A DNA stretch of 64,000 nucleotides from Sphingomicrobium sp. (GCA_036563485.1 DATCMI010000001.1:124001-188000), one strand, 5' to 3'; counted from the first letter of the stretch, positions 15,964 through 25,189 are shown. Notes: a model not told the origin generated them from the letters alone. Translations and numbers: made by a program.

Positions 15964-16425
15964 CTAGCGGAACTCGGCGTGGCGACGGCGCCTCAATTCC
16001 TTTTTCTCCTTCGGCGGCGCGGCGCGGCGATCGGCAAGCAGCGCCAGGCACATGGCGAAACAGGCGGCGATGGCGGCGGTGCGGAGCGGGAAATCCACGA
16101 AGCTGTGGATCAGGACCGCGCCGGACGCGATCGCCGCCGCTCTGGCGAACGGCCCCGCTTCGGCAGTCCGCCACACGCGCCACACCGCGGCCGCCCACCA
16201 AAGCAGGAACAAGGCGATCATTGCAATGCCGGCGAGGCCCAGCTCGAGGATCAGCTCGGCATAATCATTGTGCGCATGGATGACGAACACCGGCGTCACC
16301 TGTGCCGGCTGCTCGTAAAGCGCATAGACATCCTTAAACGAGCCCAGGCCCGAGCCGAACGGCATGAAGTCCGCGATTGCGCGCACGGTCGTGGCGAGGA
16401 TGGCGCCGCGGGACTGGACTCCGCT
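15964..16425 (-). pseudogene. O-antigen ligase-like gene, C-terminal remnant
   Basis: This frame encodes about 150 residues matching the C-terminal third of the protein at 1640-3001: PFGSGLGSFKDVYALYE, then HAHNDYAELILELGLAG, two membrane segments and IHSFVDFPLRTAA. The N-terminal two thirds are missing. Upstream the reading frame runs into the 3' end of the PPP phosphatase gene in another frame, so it has no start of its own. The junction is near 16411-16430 and looks like a deletion that fused two neighbouring genes out of frame. Confidence 0.8.
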
Positions 16426-17183
16426 TGCCTGACGTCGCTCCGGGTGTCGAGGAACCACGTCTCGGCACCCTCGATGGCAAGGGCGGTAAGCACCCCCGAT
16501 CGATAAGCCCCGGTATCGATGCCGATGCGGTTCGGCAGGACTTCGACATCGGGTCGGATGGTGTGGCCGTGGACGACGACGAAGCCATGGTCCGTTTCGT
16601 CGAACAGGAATGGTTCGCGGATCCAGCGCAGGTCGGACTGCTTCTGCTGGTCGATCTCGACCCCCGGGCGGATGCCGGCATGGACGAACAGATAATCGCC
16701 GAACCGGCAGCTGTCGTGGCAGTCCTCTAGGAACTCCACGTGGCTTTTCGGGATCGCCTTGCGGATCGCCCCAAGGGCCTCCTGATCGTCCATCGCAGCG
16801 AGCTTCGACGTGTCGACGCCATAGCTTTTCAGGCATTCGGTGCCGCCGAAGGTGCACCATTTGGCGATCAGGTCCGCTTCGCCCTGGATGACGCGCAGCA
16901 GCACTTCTTCGTGGTTGCCAAGCAGGAACATCGTCTGCACCCCAGGGTGGCTGTAGGTGCGCAGCCGCTCCACCACCTGCGCCGAGGCTGGGCCGCGGTC
17001 GATCAGATCGCCGACGAAGACGAGCAGGACCTTGCGCGCCGGCCGCCGCGTCAGGTCCGCATGGATTTTGTCGAGAAGTTGATCGAGCAGGTCGAGGCGG
17101 CCGTGGATGTCGCCGACGTCATAGGCACGCCAGCCTTTGGCCCCAACGGGTCCGGCCGGTTTTCGAGACGCGAAATTGAACAT
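16296..17183 (-). CDS. PPP-family serine/threonine phosphatase, C terminus altered
   Basis: The 295-residue protein has all metallophosphatase motifs: GDIHGRLD near residue 24, GDLIDRGP near 58, GNHEEVL near 90 and the late HGHTIRPD. It resembles bacterial PrpA/PrpB-like or diadenosine tetraphosphatase-like PPP enzymes. Residues up to about 253 (TWFLDTRSDVRQ) look normal. The last 42 residues are Ser/Arg/Ala-rich and come from reading the O-antigen ligase remnant out of frame. The catalytic domain is complete, so activity may remain. Confidence 0.82.
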   Translation of the reverse strand: MFNFASRKPAGPVGAKGWRAYDVGDIHGRLDLLDQLLDKIHADLTRRPARKVLLVFVGDLIDRGPASAQVVERLRTYSHPGVQTMFLLGNHEEVLLRVIQGEADLIAKWCTFGGTECLKSYGVDTSKLAAMDDQEALGAIRKAIPKSHVEFLEDCHDSCRFGDYLFVHAGIRPGVEIDQQKQSDLRWIREPFLFDETDHGFVVVHGHTIRPDVEVLPNRIGIDTGAYRSGVLTALAIEGAETWFLDTRSDVRQAESSPAAPSSPRPCAQSRTSCRSARAWARLRMSMRFTSSRHR

Positions 17184-17285
17184 GCAGCCCCTCTAAGCCC
17201 GAAACAGCTGCCGTCTGGCAAGACGGTCCAGAGCGGACCAGTATCGGTCCGCGTCATAAACCCGCCCTGAATGGGTTGATAAAGA

Positions 17286-17687
17286 TCAGGCGCTAAGCAG
17301 TTGAAAGCGCGGGATCTCGGCGTCGAAGGCGCTGCCCTGCTCGTCGACCATTCGATAGCTGCCGCTCATTTCCCCGGTTGGCGTATCGAGCGGGCAGCCG
17401 GAGACATAGTCGAAGCTGGCGCCCGGAGCGATCAGCGGCATTTCACCGACGACCCCTTCGCCGACGACCTCGTGCACCGTTCCGCGCGCATCGACGATGG
17501 TCCAGCTGCGCGACAGCAGCTGGACGGCCAGGTCGGAGCCGTTCTCGATCCGCACATGGTAGGACCAGAACCAGCGGTTGGTGGCAGGGTCCGACTGTTC
17601 GGCCAGATAGCTGACCGCAACGCGGACCGTCACTCCGCGGCTGGTCGCGACGTTCGGGAACAGCATGGCAAGGGCGTCAATGGTCAC
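17286..17687 (-). CDS. apaG: ApaG/DUF525 domain protein
   Basis: The 133-residue protein has the ApaG fold signatures WFWSYHVRIENGSD, LLSRSWTIVDARG and EVVGEGVVGEMPLIAPG. This is a Co2+/Mg2+ efflux-associated family with a fibronectin-like fold; its exact biochemical role is not settled. An internal ATG at residue 8 (MLFPNV) is an alternative start. It follows recO and uvrC in the same direction and ends before the PPP phosphatase gene, a plausible functional neighbour in Ap4A metabolism. Confidence 0.88.
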   Translation of the reverse strand: MTIDALAMLFPNVATSRGVTVRVAVSYLAEQSDPATNRWFWSYHVRIENGSDLAVQLLSRSWTIVDARGTVHEVVGEGVVGEMPLIAPGASFDYVSGCPLDTPTGEMSGSYRMVDEQGSAFDAEIPRFQLLSA

Positions 17688-17696
17688 GCGGCGAAC

Positions 17697-18434
17697 CTAG
17701 GCGAGACCGCCCGCGCGGCGCAACCGGTCGACGAGGCGGTTACGCGCTTCCGCGACGAGCAGAGACCGTTCGGTGATCACGTCCCGCAGCAGGAAATGGC
17801 CGGTCAGTTGCAGCCCCTGTGCAATCTCTTCCCAGCTGCCGCGACCGCCTTCGCGAACGAACGGCGGAAGCGGCAGCAGCCGGCCGGCATAAGGCTCGGC
17901 CTCGGCAGCGCTGATTGCCCTGCCCGACTTCGGGCTGACCGCGACCAGGCCGTCGTTGCTGCCAGTCACCGCACAGCGGTCGAGGTCGAGGCCGAAGCCT
18001 AGCTCGCCGAGCAGCAGCAGCTCGTAACGGACGAGGCCCGTCCCCCACCCGCTGGCCGAAGGCGCCGCTTCGATCGCGTCGAGCAGCGCTTCCAGCGCCT
18101 CGTACAGCAAAGGATAAGGCTGCCCCTCCGGCAGCGCGGTCGCGGTCAGCACCGTCACCCAGTCGATCGCCGCGGTCGGCAAGGGTTCGGCGAGAAGCGG
18201 GCCGCGGCTGTGGACCAGCTCGACGCTAGCCTGGGGCAGCTGGGCGTCAGTGCGGCTGCTGAGCTGCGCTTCGACGACATTGCCGGGGATCAGCACCGGT
18301 CGCATCCGCCGCCCACGCGCGCCGCGGACATAGGCAGCCTGCAACCCGTGCTGCGGAGTCATCAACCGGACGATCGCCCCATGTTCGCCGTGGGTGCGGA
18401 GCGCGCAGACAATTGCCGGCGTGTCGGCCCGCAT
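17697..18434 (-). CDS. recO: DNA repair protein RecO
   Basis: The 245-residue protein has the RecO N-terminal OB-fold (IVRLMTPQHGLQAAYVRGARG near residues 20-40) and the helical C-terminal domain (LVRYELLLLGELGFGLDLDRCAVTG). Only the first zinc-type Cys is retained, as in many alphaproteobacteria. It works with RecR to load RecA at gaps. Its start overlaps the uvrC stop (TGATG), so both repair genes are coupled. Confidence 0.9.
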   Translation of the reverse strand: MRADTPAIVCALRTHGEHGAIVRLMTPQHGLQAAYVRGARGRRMRPVLIPGNVVEAQLSSRTDAQLPQASVELVHSRGPLLAEPLPTAAIDWVTVLTATALPEGQPYPLLYEALEALLDAIEAAPSASGWGTGLVRYELLLLGELGFGLDLDRCAVTGSNDGLVAVSPKSGRAISAAEAEPYAGRLLPLPPFVREGGRGSWEEIAQGLQLTGHFLLRDVITERSLLVAEARNRLVDRLRRAGGLA

Positions 18435-20380
18435 CAGCCGGCCGGGTGGAAATAGTCGAACAGCTGCCGAGCGGTCGCCTTGCTGATGCCGGGCGCCTTC
18501 TCGAGGTCCTCGAGCGCGGCGCCCTTGACCGCGCGGGCCGTGCCGAAGTGCATCAGCAGCGCCCGCTTCCGCGTCGGGCCGATCCCCGGCACCTCGTCCA
18601 GCGTAGAGGTGGTGAGGCTCTTCGCGCGCTTGGCTCGGTGCGTGCCGATGGCAAAGCGGTGTGCCTCGTCGCGCAGCCGCTGAAGGTAGAAGAGCAAAGC
18701 CGAATTAACGGGCAGCGTGATCTCCCGTCCGCCGGGCAAGTGGAAGACCTCCCTGCCCTCGCGGCCGTGGTGCGGACCTTTGGCAACGCCGACCACCGGA
18801 ACGTCATGGACGCCCATATCTTCCATGGCTTCGCACACCGCCGACAGCTGGCCCTTGCCGCCGTCGATCAGCACCAGGTCCGGCCATTCGCCGCTCTGCC
18901 TGTCCGGATCCTCTTTCTCGAGGCGGCCGAAGCGCCGTTCGAGCACTTCGCGCATCATCGCGAAATCGTCGTTGGTCTGCGCGCTCTTGATGTTGAACTT
19001 GCGGTAGCTGTTCTTGCGGAAGCCCTCCGGCCCCGCGACGACCATCGCCCCGGTCGCATTCGTGCCTTGAATGTGGCTGTTGTCGTAGACCTCGATGCGC
19101 TTCGGCACCTCGGCCAGCTCGAACGTGTCGGCGAGCTCGCGCAGGATCTTGCCCTGGGTGGTGGTCTCCGCGAGCCGCCGGTCAAGCGCCTCCTCGGCAT
19201 TGCGCGTCGCCTGCTCCATCAGCTTGCGACGCGGGCCGCGCTGCGGAACTTCGAGGGCGACCTTGTAGCCGGCGCGCTCGGCTAATGCTTCTTCGAGCAA
19301 CTCGCGATCAGCTAACTCTCGGTCGACGAGGATCCGCTTCGGCGGCGGCATGTCTTCGTAGAACTGCACGAGAAAGCTCGACAGGACATCGGCTTCGGGC
19401 ACGTCGCTGGTGTGCGCCGGGAAGAAAGCGCGATGCCCCCAATTCTGGCCGCCGCGGATGAAGAACGCCTGGATCGACACGGTCCCGCCCTTGCAGGCGA
19501 GCGCGAAAATGTCGGCGTCACCGAGCCCCTCCGCATGCACCGTCTGGCTGCCCTGGATGTAGGTCAGCGCGCGCAGCCGGTCGCGGTACACGGCGGCGAG
19601 CTCGTAATCGTGCCGCTCGGCCGCTTCGGCCATCTGCTTGCTCAGGCGCGCCTGCACGCCCGTTGACTTGCCAGCGAGGAAGGCCTTGGCGTCGTCGACC
19701 AGCTCATCATAGTCCTGGACGCCGATCCGCCCGACGCAAGGGGCCGAGCAGCGCTTGATCTGGTACAGCAGGCACGGCCGCGAGCGGTTCTCGAAATAGC
19801 TGTCGGAACAGCTTCTTAGGAGGAACAGCTTCTGGAGCGCGTTAAGCGTCCGGGTGACCGACCCGGCGCTGGCGAACGGGCCGTAATATTGCCCCTTGAT
19901 GCGCCTCGCCCCGCGATGCTTCTGCACCCGTGGAAAGGCATGGTCCTCACGCAGCAGGATGAAGGGAAAGCTCTTATCGTCCCGCAGGAGGACGTTGTAG
20001 GCGGGCCGGAAGCGCTTGATCAGCTGCGCTTCTAGGAGCAGCGCCTCCGCTTCCGTCCGCGTGGTCACTATGGTCATCGACCGCGTCTGTGCAACCATGC
20101 GCTGCAGCCGCTTCGGAAGCTTGTTGACCTGGGTGTAATTGGTGACGCGGTTCCGAAGCGCCCGCGCCTTGCCGACGTAGAGCACGTCGCCGCGCGCATC
20201 CTGCATCCGGTAGACGCCCGGCCGGCGGGGGAGTGTCTTCAGTACTTCGCGGATCGCGGCGACGCCCTGGTCGAGGTCCGGCTGGTCCGAACCCTGCACG
20301 GCATAGGTCGCCCGCTCCTCATTGAAGCGGTCGGCGGCACCAGGATGGTCGGGACGGTCAGCCTTGCTCACAGCACCCAT
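18434..20380 (-). CDS. uvrC: Excinuclease ABC subunit C
   Basis: The 648-residue protein carries a GIY-YIG nuclease domain (PGVYRMQDARGDVLYVGKA near residues 54-72), a Cys-containing region CLLYQIKRCSAPC, a UVR domain (QMAEAAERHDYELAAVYRDR), the RNase H-like C-terminal endonuclease with EVYDNSHIQG and LVLIDGGKGQL, and two helix-hairpin-helix motifs (EVPGIGPTRKRALL and APGISKATA). It makes both incisions in nucleotide excision repair. It heads the uvrC-recO operon. Confidence 0.95.
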   Translation of the reverse strand: MGAVSKADRPDHPGAADRFNEERATYAVQGSDQPDLDQGVAAIREVLKTLPRRPGVYRMQDARGDVLYVGKARALRNRVTNYTQVNKLPKRLQRMVAQTRSMTIVTTRTEAEALLLEAQLIKRFRPAYNVLLRDDKSFPFILLREDHAFPRVQKHRGARRIKGQYYGPFASAGSVTRTLNALQKLFLLRSCSDSYFENRSRPCLLYQIKRCSAPCVGRIGVQDYDELVDDAKAFLAGKSTGVQARLSKQMAEAAERHDYELAAVYRDRLRALTYIQGSQTVHAEGLGDADIFALACKGGTVSIQAFFIRGGQNWGHRAFFPAHTSDVPEADVLSSFLVQFYEDMPPPKRILVDRELADRELLEEALAERAGYKVALEVPQRGPRRKLMEQATRNAEEALDRRLAETTTQGKILRELADTFELAEVPKRIEVYDNSHIQGTNATGAMVVAGPEGFRKNSYRKFNIKSAQTNDDFAMMREVLERRFGRLEKEDPDRQSGEWPDLVLIDGGKGQLSAVCEAMEDMGVHDVPVVGVAKGPHHGREGREVFHLPGGREITLPVNSALLFYLQRLRDEAHRFAIGTHRAKRAKSLTTSTLDEVPGIGPTRKRALLMHFGTARAVKGAALEDLEKAPGISKATARQLFDYFHPAG

Positions 20381-20482
20381 CTAGGAGCTTGGTGCCGAGC
20401 CTGCGAGGTCTCGTAGATGCTCAAAGCTACCCGGTTGATGCGTGTGCCGCAGCGGGTCGAATTGCGGCTGCCCCGTGCATAC

Positions 20483-21142
20483 ATGACCGACATGCGTCTC
20501 CTCCTGATCGCCGTTTTTCTGCTCGCGGCCGGCTGCCGGCAAGCCGACCAAAGCGACCGACGCACAGACGCAACTCAGCCGTCCCGCCCGAGTGCAGCCC
20601 AGCTGATCCAGCAAAACGACCCGGACGCCTGCAAGCACCCGGACGTTCAGCAGCGGATTTTGTCTGAGTTGGCCCCAAGGGCCTTGAAGCCGTTCGGCAT
20701 CGTGACTGCCGACGACCTCGAAGCCGCGCAGGCGGAACTGGGTGACTTCGCACTTAGCCAGATCGAGGCCGTCGACGGTAATCGGAAGGATGGAACGGTC
20801 CGGTGTCGCGTCAGACTTACCGCTGAGGAGGACTATGGCGTCTATACCTACTCGCTTCAGGGGTTAGGCGGCGGCGCGCCGGCCTTTTCGTTGACCCCGG
20901 GAGCCTTCGTCGCTCCGATGTTCAAGCATCGCGGGCAGATCGTGAGCCGCGCACTCGAGGTGGCGCAACAACGCTCGCCACTTCGCCCATCGGATCCGCC
21001 CATCGGGAGTCCACCTCCGCAATATGCCCCGCGCGCGGAGCCCCCGCCGCGCAGTTTCGAACCCGAGTCCAATGTTCCGTCAGGTGATCCGCTGGCGCCG
21101 CTCCCGTCGAATGACGCCGCGGCTCCTGAGACGGAGGACTAA
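20483..21142 (+). CDS. Putative lipoprotein of unknown function
   Basis: Starting at ATG 20483 (or 20492, MRLLLIAV), the protein has a short signal peptide ending in the lipobox LAAGC, so it is predicted to be lipidated. The mature part has an acidic-helical region (DACKHPDVQQRILSELA), a beta-rich domain and a C-terminal Pro-rich, disordered tail of about 50 residues. I recognise no family. It is divergent from uvrC. Confidence 0.65.
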   Translation: MTDMRLLLIAVFLLAAGCRQADQSDRRTDATQPSRPSAAQLIQQNDPDACKHPDVQQRILSELAPRALKPFGIVTADDLEAAQAELGDFALSQIEAVDGNRKDGTVRCRVRLTAEEDYGVYTYSLQGLGGGAPAFSLTPGAFVAPMFKHRGQIVSRALEVAQQRSPLRPSDPPIGSPPPQYAPRAEPPPRSFEPESNVPSGDPLAPLPSNDAAAPETED

Positions 21143-21181
21143 GGCCGCACGGATATGGCAAACGTCCAGCAAACTCGGACT

Positions 21182-21198
21182 CATGCGAGCCTCGCATG
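21182..21198. promoter_or_regulatory. Inverted repeat upstream of the GreA-like gene
   Basis: CATGCGAG and CTCGCATG are exact inverted arms around one base, 46 bases upstream of the ATG at 21244. It could be an operator or the base of a small hairpin; there is no T run. Confidence 0.35.
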
Positions 21199-21243
21199 CT
21201 GTGGTAACCTAACAGCCATGTCATCGGTAACCGTGGTTCGATC

Positions 21244-21714
21244 ATGAGCGTCGCCTTTCGCCGCGAGAGCGATGAGGAGCATCTGGAGCCCAAGTTCGCT
21301 TTGCCGATCCCGCCGGGGCCGAACCTGGTGACGCCCCGCGGCTTTGCAATGATCCAGGAGCGGCATGACGCGCTTGAGGCGAGGCTTGCGACCGAGCTGC
21401 CCGAAGACGAGCGCAAGAGCGTGCTGCGCGAAGCGCAATATTGGCGGAGCCGCCTGACCAGCGCGCAACTGGCGCCCGCCCCGGCCGGTGATCAGGTGGC
21501 GATCGGCACACGCGTGACGATCGAGCGGGATGGGCGGGAGCAGACGCTGGATATCGTCGGGCACGACGAAAGCGACCCTGGCGCCGGCCGTATCTCCTTC
21601 GCTTCGCCGCTAGGGCGCGCACTGCTTGGAGCCGAAGCGGGTGATGACGTCGAGCTTGCAGGGTCCGGCGACCCGATCGCCATCGTGTCGATCGAAGCCG
21701 CCTCGGAAGGCTGA
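21244..21714 (+). CDS. GreA/GreB-family transcription elongation factor
   Basis: The 156-residue protein shows the Gre layout: an N-terminal coiled-coil (FAMIQERHDALEARLATEL to LREAQYWRSRL, residues 35-75) and a C-terminal FKBP-like domain (IGTRVTIERDGREQTLDIVG, ISFASPLGRALLGAEAGDDVEL). Gre factors stimulate transcript cleavage by stalled RNA polymerase. The tip acids of the coiled coil are not obvious, so it may be a Gre-like factor with another activity (Rnk/TraR type). Confidence 0.75.
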   Translation: MSVAFRRESDEEHLEPKFALPIPPGPNLVTPRGFAMIQERHDALEARLATELPEDERKSVLREAQYWRSRLTSAQLAPAPAGDQVAIGTRVTIERDGREQTLDIVGHDESDPGAGRISFASPLGRALLGAEAGDDVELAGSGDPIAIVSIEAASEG

Positions 21715-21722
21715 CATAAGCT

Positions 21723-22439
21723 CTAAGCCGCGGCCCGGGCTTCCTCTTCCTCGCTGAGCATCCATTCGACGCAGGCGCGGGCGTGGATGGCAGTCGTGTC
21801 GTAGACGGGGAGCACGTTCGCCCGGACGTCCACCGCCAAGACAAGCTCCGTGCAGCCGAGGACCACCGCCTGCACCTTCTGCTTGGCGAGCTCCGTGATC
21901 AGTGTCTTGAGCTTGCGCTGGCTGTCGCGAACGACGCGTCCCGCTGCCAGCTCTTCGAAAATGATGCGGTCGATTTCCTGCATCCACTCGGCGCTGACCG
22001 GCGCGAGCGCGATGCCCCGGCTTTCGAGGCGGCTGCGGACGTGCGGCTCGCCCATGGTGAAGCGGGTGCCGAGCAAGGCGACGCGGGTGCGGCCGTCGGC
22101 CACGAGCCGGTCGGCGGTCGCTTCGGCGATGTGGAGCATGGGGACGCCGATCTTCGGCGCCACGGCATCATAAACCTTGTGGCCGGTGTTCGACGTGATG
22201 ATCACGCCTTGCGCGCCGCTCGCCTCCAGCTTCCTGGCCGCGTCCAGTGTCTCGGCCGCGACGCCTTCCCAGTCACCCGACAGCTCCATCGCCGCGAACG
22301 GCGCGAGGTCGAGGCTCTCGATCGACAGGCGGGCGCTGTGCAAGCCACCGAGGCGCTGTGCGATTCCGCGGTTGATATGCTCGTAATAAAGCGCGGTCGA
22401 CGACCAGCTGGTGCCGCCGATGATCCCGAGTTTGCGCAA
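21723..22439 (-). CDS. Aspartate/glutamate racemase family protein
   Basis: The 238-residue protein begins KLGIIGGTSWSSTALYYEHIN, typical of cofactor-independent Asp/Glu racemases. The first catalytic position lies in ITSNTGHKV (a Thr/Ser in place of Cys, as in YgeA-type broad-range racemases) and the second is the Cys in VVLGCTELVL (about residue 197). It probably racemises one or more amino acids; the substrate is unknown. It ends 9 bases from the convergent GreA-like gene. Confidence 0.8.
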   Translation of the reverse strand: MRKLGIIGGTSWSSTALYYEHINRGIAQRLGGLHSARLSIESLDLAPFAAMELSGDWEGVAAETLDAARKLEASGAQGVIITSNTGHKVYDAVAPKIGVPMLHIAEATADRLVADGRTRVALLGTRFTMGEPHVRSRLESRGIALAPVSAEWMQEIDRIIFEELAAGRVVRDSQRKLKTLITELAKQKVQAVVLGCTELVLAVDVRANVLPVYDTTAIHARACVEWMLSEEEEARAAA

Positions 22440-22564
22440 GTGCGTCCTCCCCTACCCGCCCGGACTCTCCCGCATCTCCGCCCTAGCGGCAAGAGGTAAC
22501 AGGCTGATTTATCGTGGATTGAATCGGCTTTGCGATGAGCGGTTCGTCGTGCATCAGCGGCGGC

Positions 22565-23479
22565 ATGGGCGAGGAAGAACAGACCAGCGGAACGGTGCTG
22601 ATGGTGCGGCCGGCGGCGTTCGGTTTCCATGCGGAAGCGGCGCGATCGAACGCCTTCGCTCGGCCTGCGGAGGTCGATGCGGGCGCCGCGCTCCGCGAGT
22701 TCGAGGGGCTGGCGGAGGGGCTCGATCGGGCGGGCATCGAGGTGCTCGTGCTCGAAGACAAGCCCGGCCCGGCAAAGCCGGACGCGGTGTTCCCCAACAA
22801 TTGGGTGAGCTTTCACGGCGACGGAACCATGGTCCTCTATCCGATGGCGACGGACGCGCGGCGGCTTGAGCGTGACGTGCCAGGCGTGCGCGCGCTGCTG
22901 GAGGCGAGCGGGTTTGCAATACGCCGGACAGTCGACCTCAGCGGCATGGAGGCGGACGGCCGCTTCCTCGAAGGCACAGGCAGCCTGATCCTCGATCGGC
23001 CGCGACGTCGGGCCTTTGCCAACGTGAGCGCGCGCACGGACCCACTGGCGGTTGCCGGGTTCGACGAGCAGCTCGGCTTTTCAACCTTCCTGTTCGACGC
23101 GCGGGACCGATCGGGCCAGCCGATCTATCACACCAATGTGCTGCTGAGCCTCGGCACGGAGTTCGCGGTGCTGTGCACGGATGTGGTCCCCGAGGATCAG
23201 CGCGCACGGCTTAAAGCGGCATTGCAGGAGGACCGCATGCTCATCGAAGTCGATCATGAGCAAATGCGGCAATTCGCCTGTAATATCATCCAGCTGAAGG
23301 GCCGCGGCGGGCCGGTCCTCGCCATGTCCTCGGCAGCGCGGCGCAGCTACCGGCCGGAGCAGCGACGGATGCTCGAGCGGTTCGGCGAGCTTGGCGACGC
23401 CGATATCCCGACCATCGAGCAGATCGGCGGCGGCAGCGTCCGCTGCATGATCGCCGACGTGCATCTGCCCCGGCGCTAG
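22565..23479 (+). CDS. CtlX-like guanidino-modifying hydrolase
   Basis: With the ATG at 22565 the protein has 304 residues and matches the citrulline-utilisation hydrolase (CtlX) and arginine-deiminase-related group: VLMVRPAAFGFH at the start, FPNNWVSFHGDG, EGTGSLILDR, YHTNVLLSLG (catalytic His region) and the C-terminal GGGSVRCMIADVHLP with the active Cys. It probably deiminates an arginine-like compound. An upstream ATG at 22535 is possible. It is convergent with pntB, overlapping by four bases. Confidence 0.82.
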   Translation: MGEEEQTSGTVLMVRPAAFGFHAEAARSNAFARPAEVDAGAALREFEGLAEGLDRAGIEVLVLEDKPGPAKPDAVFPNNWVSFHGDGTMVLYPMATDARRLERDVPGVRALLEASGFAIRRTVDLSGMEADGRFLEGTGSLILDRPRRRAFANVSARTDPLAVAGFDEQLGFSTFLFDARDRSGQPIYHTNVLLSLGTEFAVLCTDVVPEDQRARLKAALQEDRMLIEVDHEQMRQFACNIIQLKGRGGPVLAMSSAARRSYRPEQRRMLERFGELGDADIPTIEQIGGGSVRCMIADVHLPRR

Positions 23480-24906
23480 CCGAGGCTTTTTACGATCTCT
23501 TCGACCATCTTCTTCGCGTCGGCGAGCAGCATCATCGTGTTGTCGCGGTAGAAGAGCTCGTTATCGACGCCGGCATAGCCCACACCGCCCATCGAGCGCT
23601 TCACGAACAGCACCGTGCGCGCCTTCTCCACGTCGAGGACCGGCATGCCGTAGATCGGCGAGCTCTTGTCGGTCTTGGCCGCGGGATTGGTGACGTCGTT
23701 GGCGCCGATCACGAATGCGACGTCCGTCTGTGCGAACTCGCTGTTGATGTCCTCGAGCTCGAACACCTCGTCATAGGGGACGTTCGCTTCCGCCAGCAGC
23801 ACGTTCATGTGCCCGGGCATGCGCCCCGCGACCGGGTGGATCGCATATTTCACGCGCACCCCTTTCGCCTTTAGGATGTCGCCCATTTCACGGAGCGCGT
23901 GCTGCGCCTGGCTGACCGCCATGCCGTAGCCCGGGACGATGATGACCTGGTCGGCCTGCGCCATCAGGAAGGCGGCGTCCTCGGCCGAGCCGCGCTTGTA
24001 CGGCCGATCGATCGCTGCAGCATCGCCGCTGCTCGCGACCGCGCCGAACCCGCCGGCGATCACCGAGATGAAGCTGCGGTTCATCGCCCGGCACATGATG
24101 TAGCTGAGGATCGCGCCGGAGCTGCCGACCAGCGCCCCGGTGATGATCATCGCGCTGTTGTGCAGCGTAAAGCCCATCGCCGCCGCGGCCCAGCCGGAAT
24201 AGCTATTTAGCATCGAGATCACGACCGGCATGTCGGCGCCGCCGATCGGGATGATCAGCAGGAAGCCGATGATGAAGCTGAGGATCATGATCGTGGCGAA
24301 CACCCAGGGCGACTGGTCCTGCGTGAAGTAGGCGATGAGCCCCAGGATCGCGGCGAGGGTCGCCAGGTTGATGACGTGCCGGGCGGGCAGCAGGATCGGT
24401 GCGCCCGACATGTTGCCGTTGAGCTTGAGGAAGGCGATCACCGAGCCTGAGAAGGTGATTGCGCCGATGGCGACGCCGAGGCCCATCTCGATGCGGCTGA
24501 CCGGCAGGATCGAGATGATCGAGGGTCCCAAGATCGGCGTGATCCGCTGGGCAATGCCGAAGGCTTCGGGGTTGAGGTATGCGGCGGCGCCGACCAGCAC
24601 CGCGGCAAGGCCAACGAGGCTGTGGAAGGCGGCGACCAGCTGCGGCATTGCCGTCATCTGGATCTTGCGTGCGGTGACCAGGCCGATGCCGCCGCCGATC
24701 GCCATGGCGGCGAGAATCTCGGGCAGCGATGCGATTTCGTGAATGGCCAGCGTCGTCGCGACCGCGATCGCCATGCCGAGCATGCCGGCGCGGTTGCCGC
24801 GCTGGCTGCTTTCCGGGCTCGACAGCCCTCGAAGCGCGAGGATGAAGCAGACGCCGGAAATCAGGTAGGCGATCAGCACCCAGGCGGGCGTGTCATGCGC
24901 CTCCAC
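23476..24906 (-). CDS. pntB: NAD(P) transhydrogenase subunit beta
   Basis: From the GTG at 24906, just after the pntA2 stop, the protein has 476 residues. The N-terminal half has about eight membrane segments (WVLIAYLISGVCFILAL onward). The C-terminal domain III binds NADP: VIIVPGYGMAVSQAQHALREM, HPVAGRMPGHMNVLLAEA, FVIGANDVTNPAA and KRSMGGVGYAGVDN. Together with PntA1 and PntA2 it couples hydride transfer between NADH and NADP+ to proton flow across the inner membrane. Confidence 0.93.
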   Translation of the reverse strand: MEAHDTPAWVLIAYLISGVCFILALRGLSSPESSQRGNRAGMLGMAIAVATTLAIHEIASLPEILAAMAIGGGIGLVTARKIQMTAMPQLVAAFHSLVGLAAVLVGAAAYLNPEAFGIAQRITPILGPSIISILPVSRIEMGLGVAIGAITFSGSVIAFLKLNGNMSGAPILLPARHVINLATLAAILGLIAYFTQDQSPWVFATIMILSFIIGFLLIIPIGGADMPVVISMLNSYSGWAAAAMGFTLHNSAMIITGALVGSSGAILSYIMCRAMNRSFISVIAGGFGAVASSGDAAAIDRPYKRGSAEDAAFLMAQADQVIIVPGYGMAVSQAQHALREMGDILKAKGVRVKYAIHPVAGRMPGHMNVLLAEANVPYDEVFELEDINSEFAQTDVAFVIGANDVTNPAAKTDKSSPIYGMPVLDVEKARTVLFVKRSMGGVGYAGVDNELFYRDNTMMLLADAKKMVEEIVKSLG

Positions 24907-24907
24907 C

Positions 24908-25189
24908 TTAGCGTTCCTTCTTCTTGTACATCGCCAGCATCCGGGCGGTGACCGCGAACCCGCCGAAGATGTTGATGCTGGCAAGCACCACGCCGGCAAG
25001 GCCGAGCCACTTGGCCGACGGGCTTCCCGCCGCCGCCGCGGCGATCAGCGCGCCGACGATGATCACCGAGGAAATGGCGTTGGTCACGCTCATCAGCGGC
25101 GTGTGAAGCGCGGGCGTCACCGACCAGACGACATAATAGCCGACGAAGCAGGCGAGAACGAAGATCGAGAGGATCGAAACGAAGTCCAT
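24908..25189 (-). CDS. pntA2: NAD(P) transhydrogenase subunit alpha 2 (membrane part)
   Basis: This 93-residue protein has three membrane helices and the conserved VTPALHTPLMSVTNAISS and ASINIFGGFAVTARML. It corresponds to the membrane tail of single-chain PntA. One base separates its stop from the pntB start. The soluble alpha-1 subunit is not adjacent; it lies 4.7 kb away at 29932-31059, an unusual separation for a three-subunit transhydrogenase. Confidence 0.93.
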   Translation of the reverse strand: MDFVSILSIFVLACFVGYYVVWSVTPALHTPLMSVTNAISSVIIVGALIAAAAAGSPSAKWLGLAGVVLASINIFGGFAVTARMLAMYKKKER

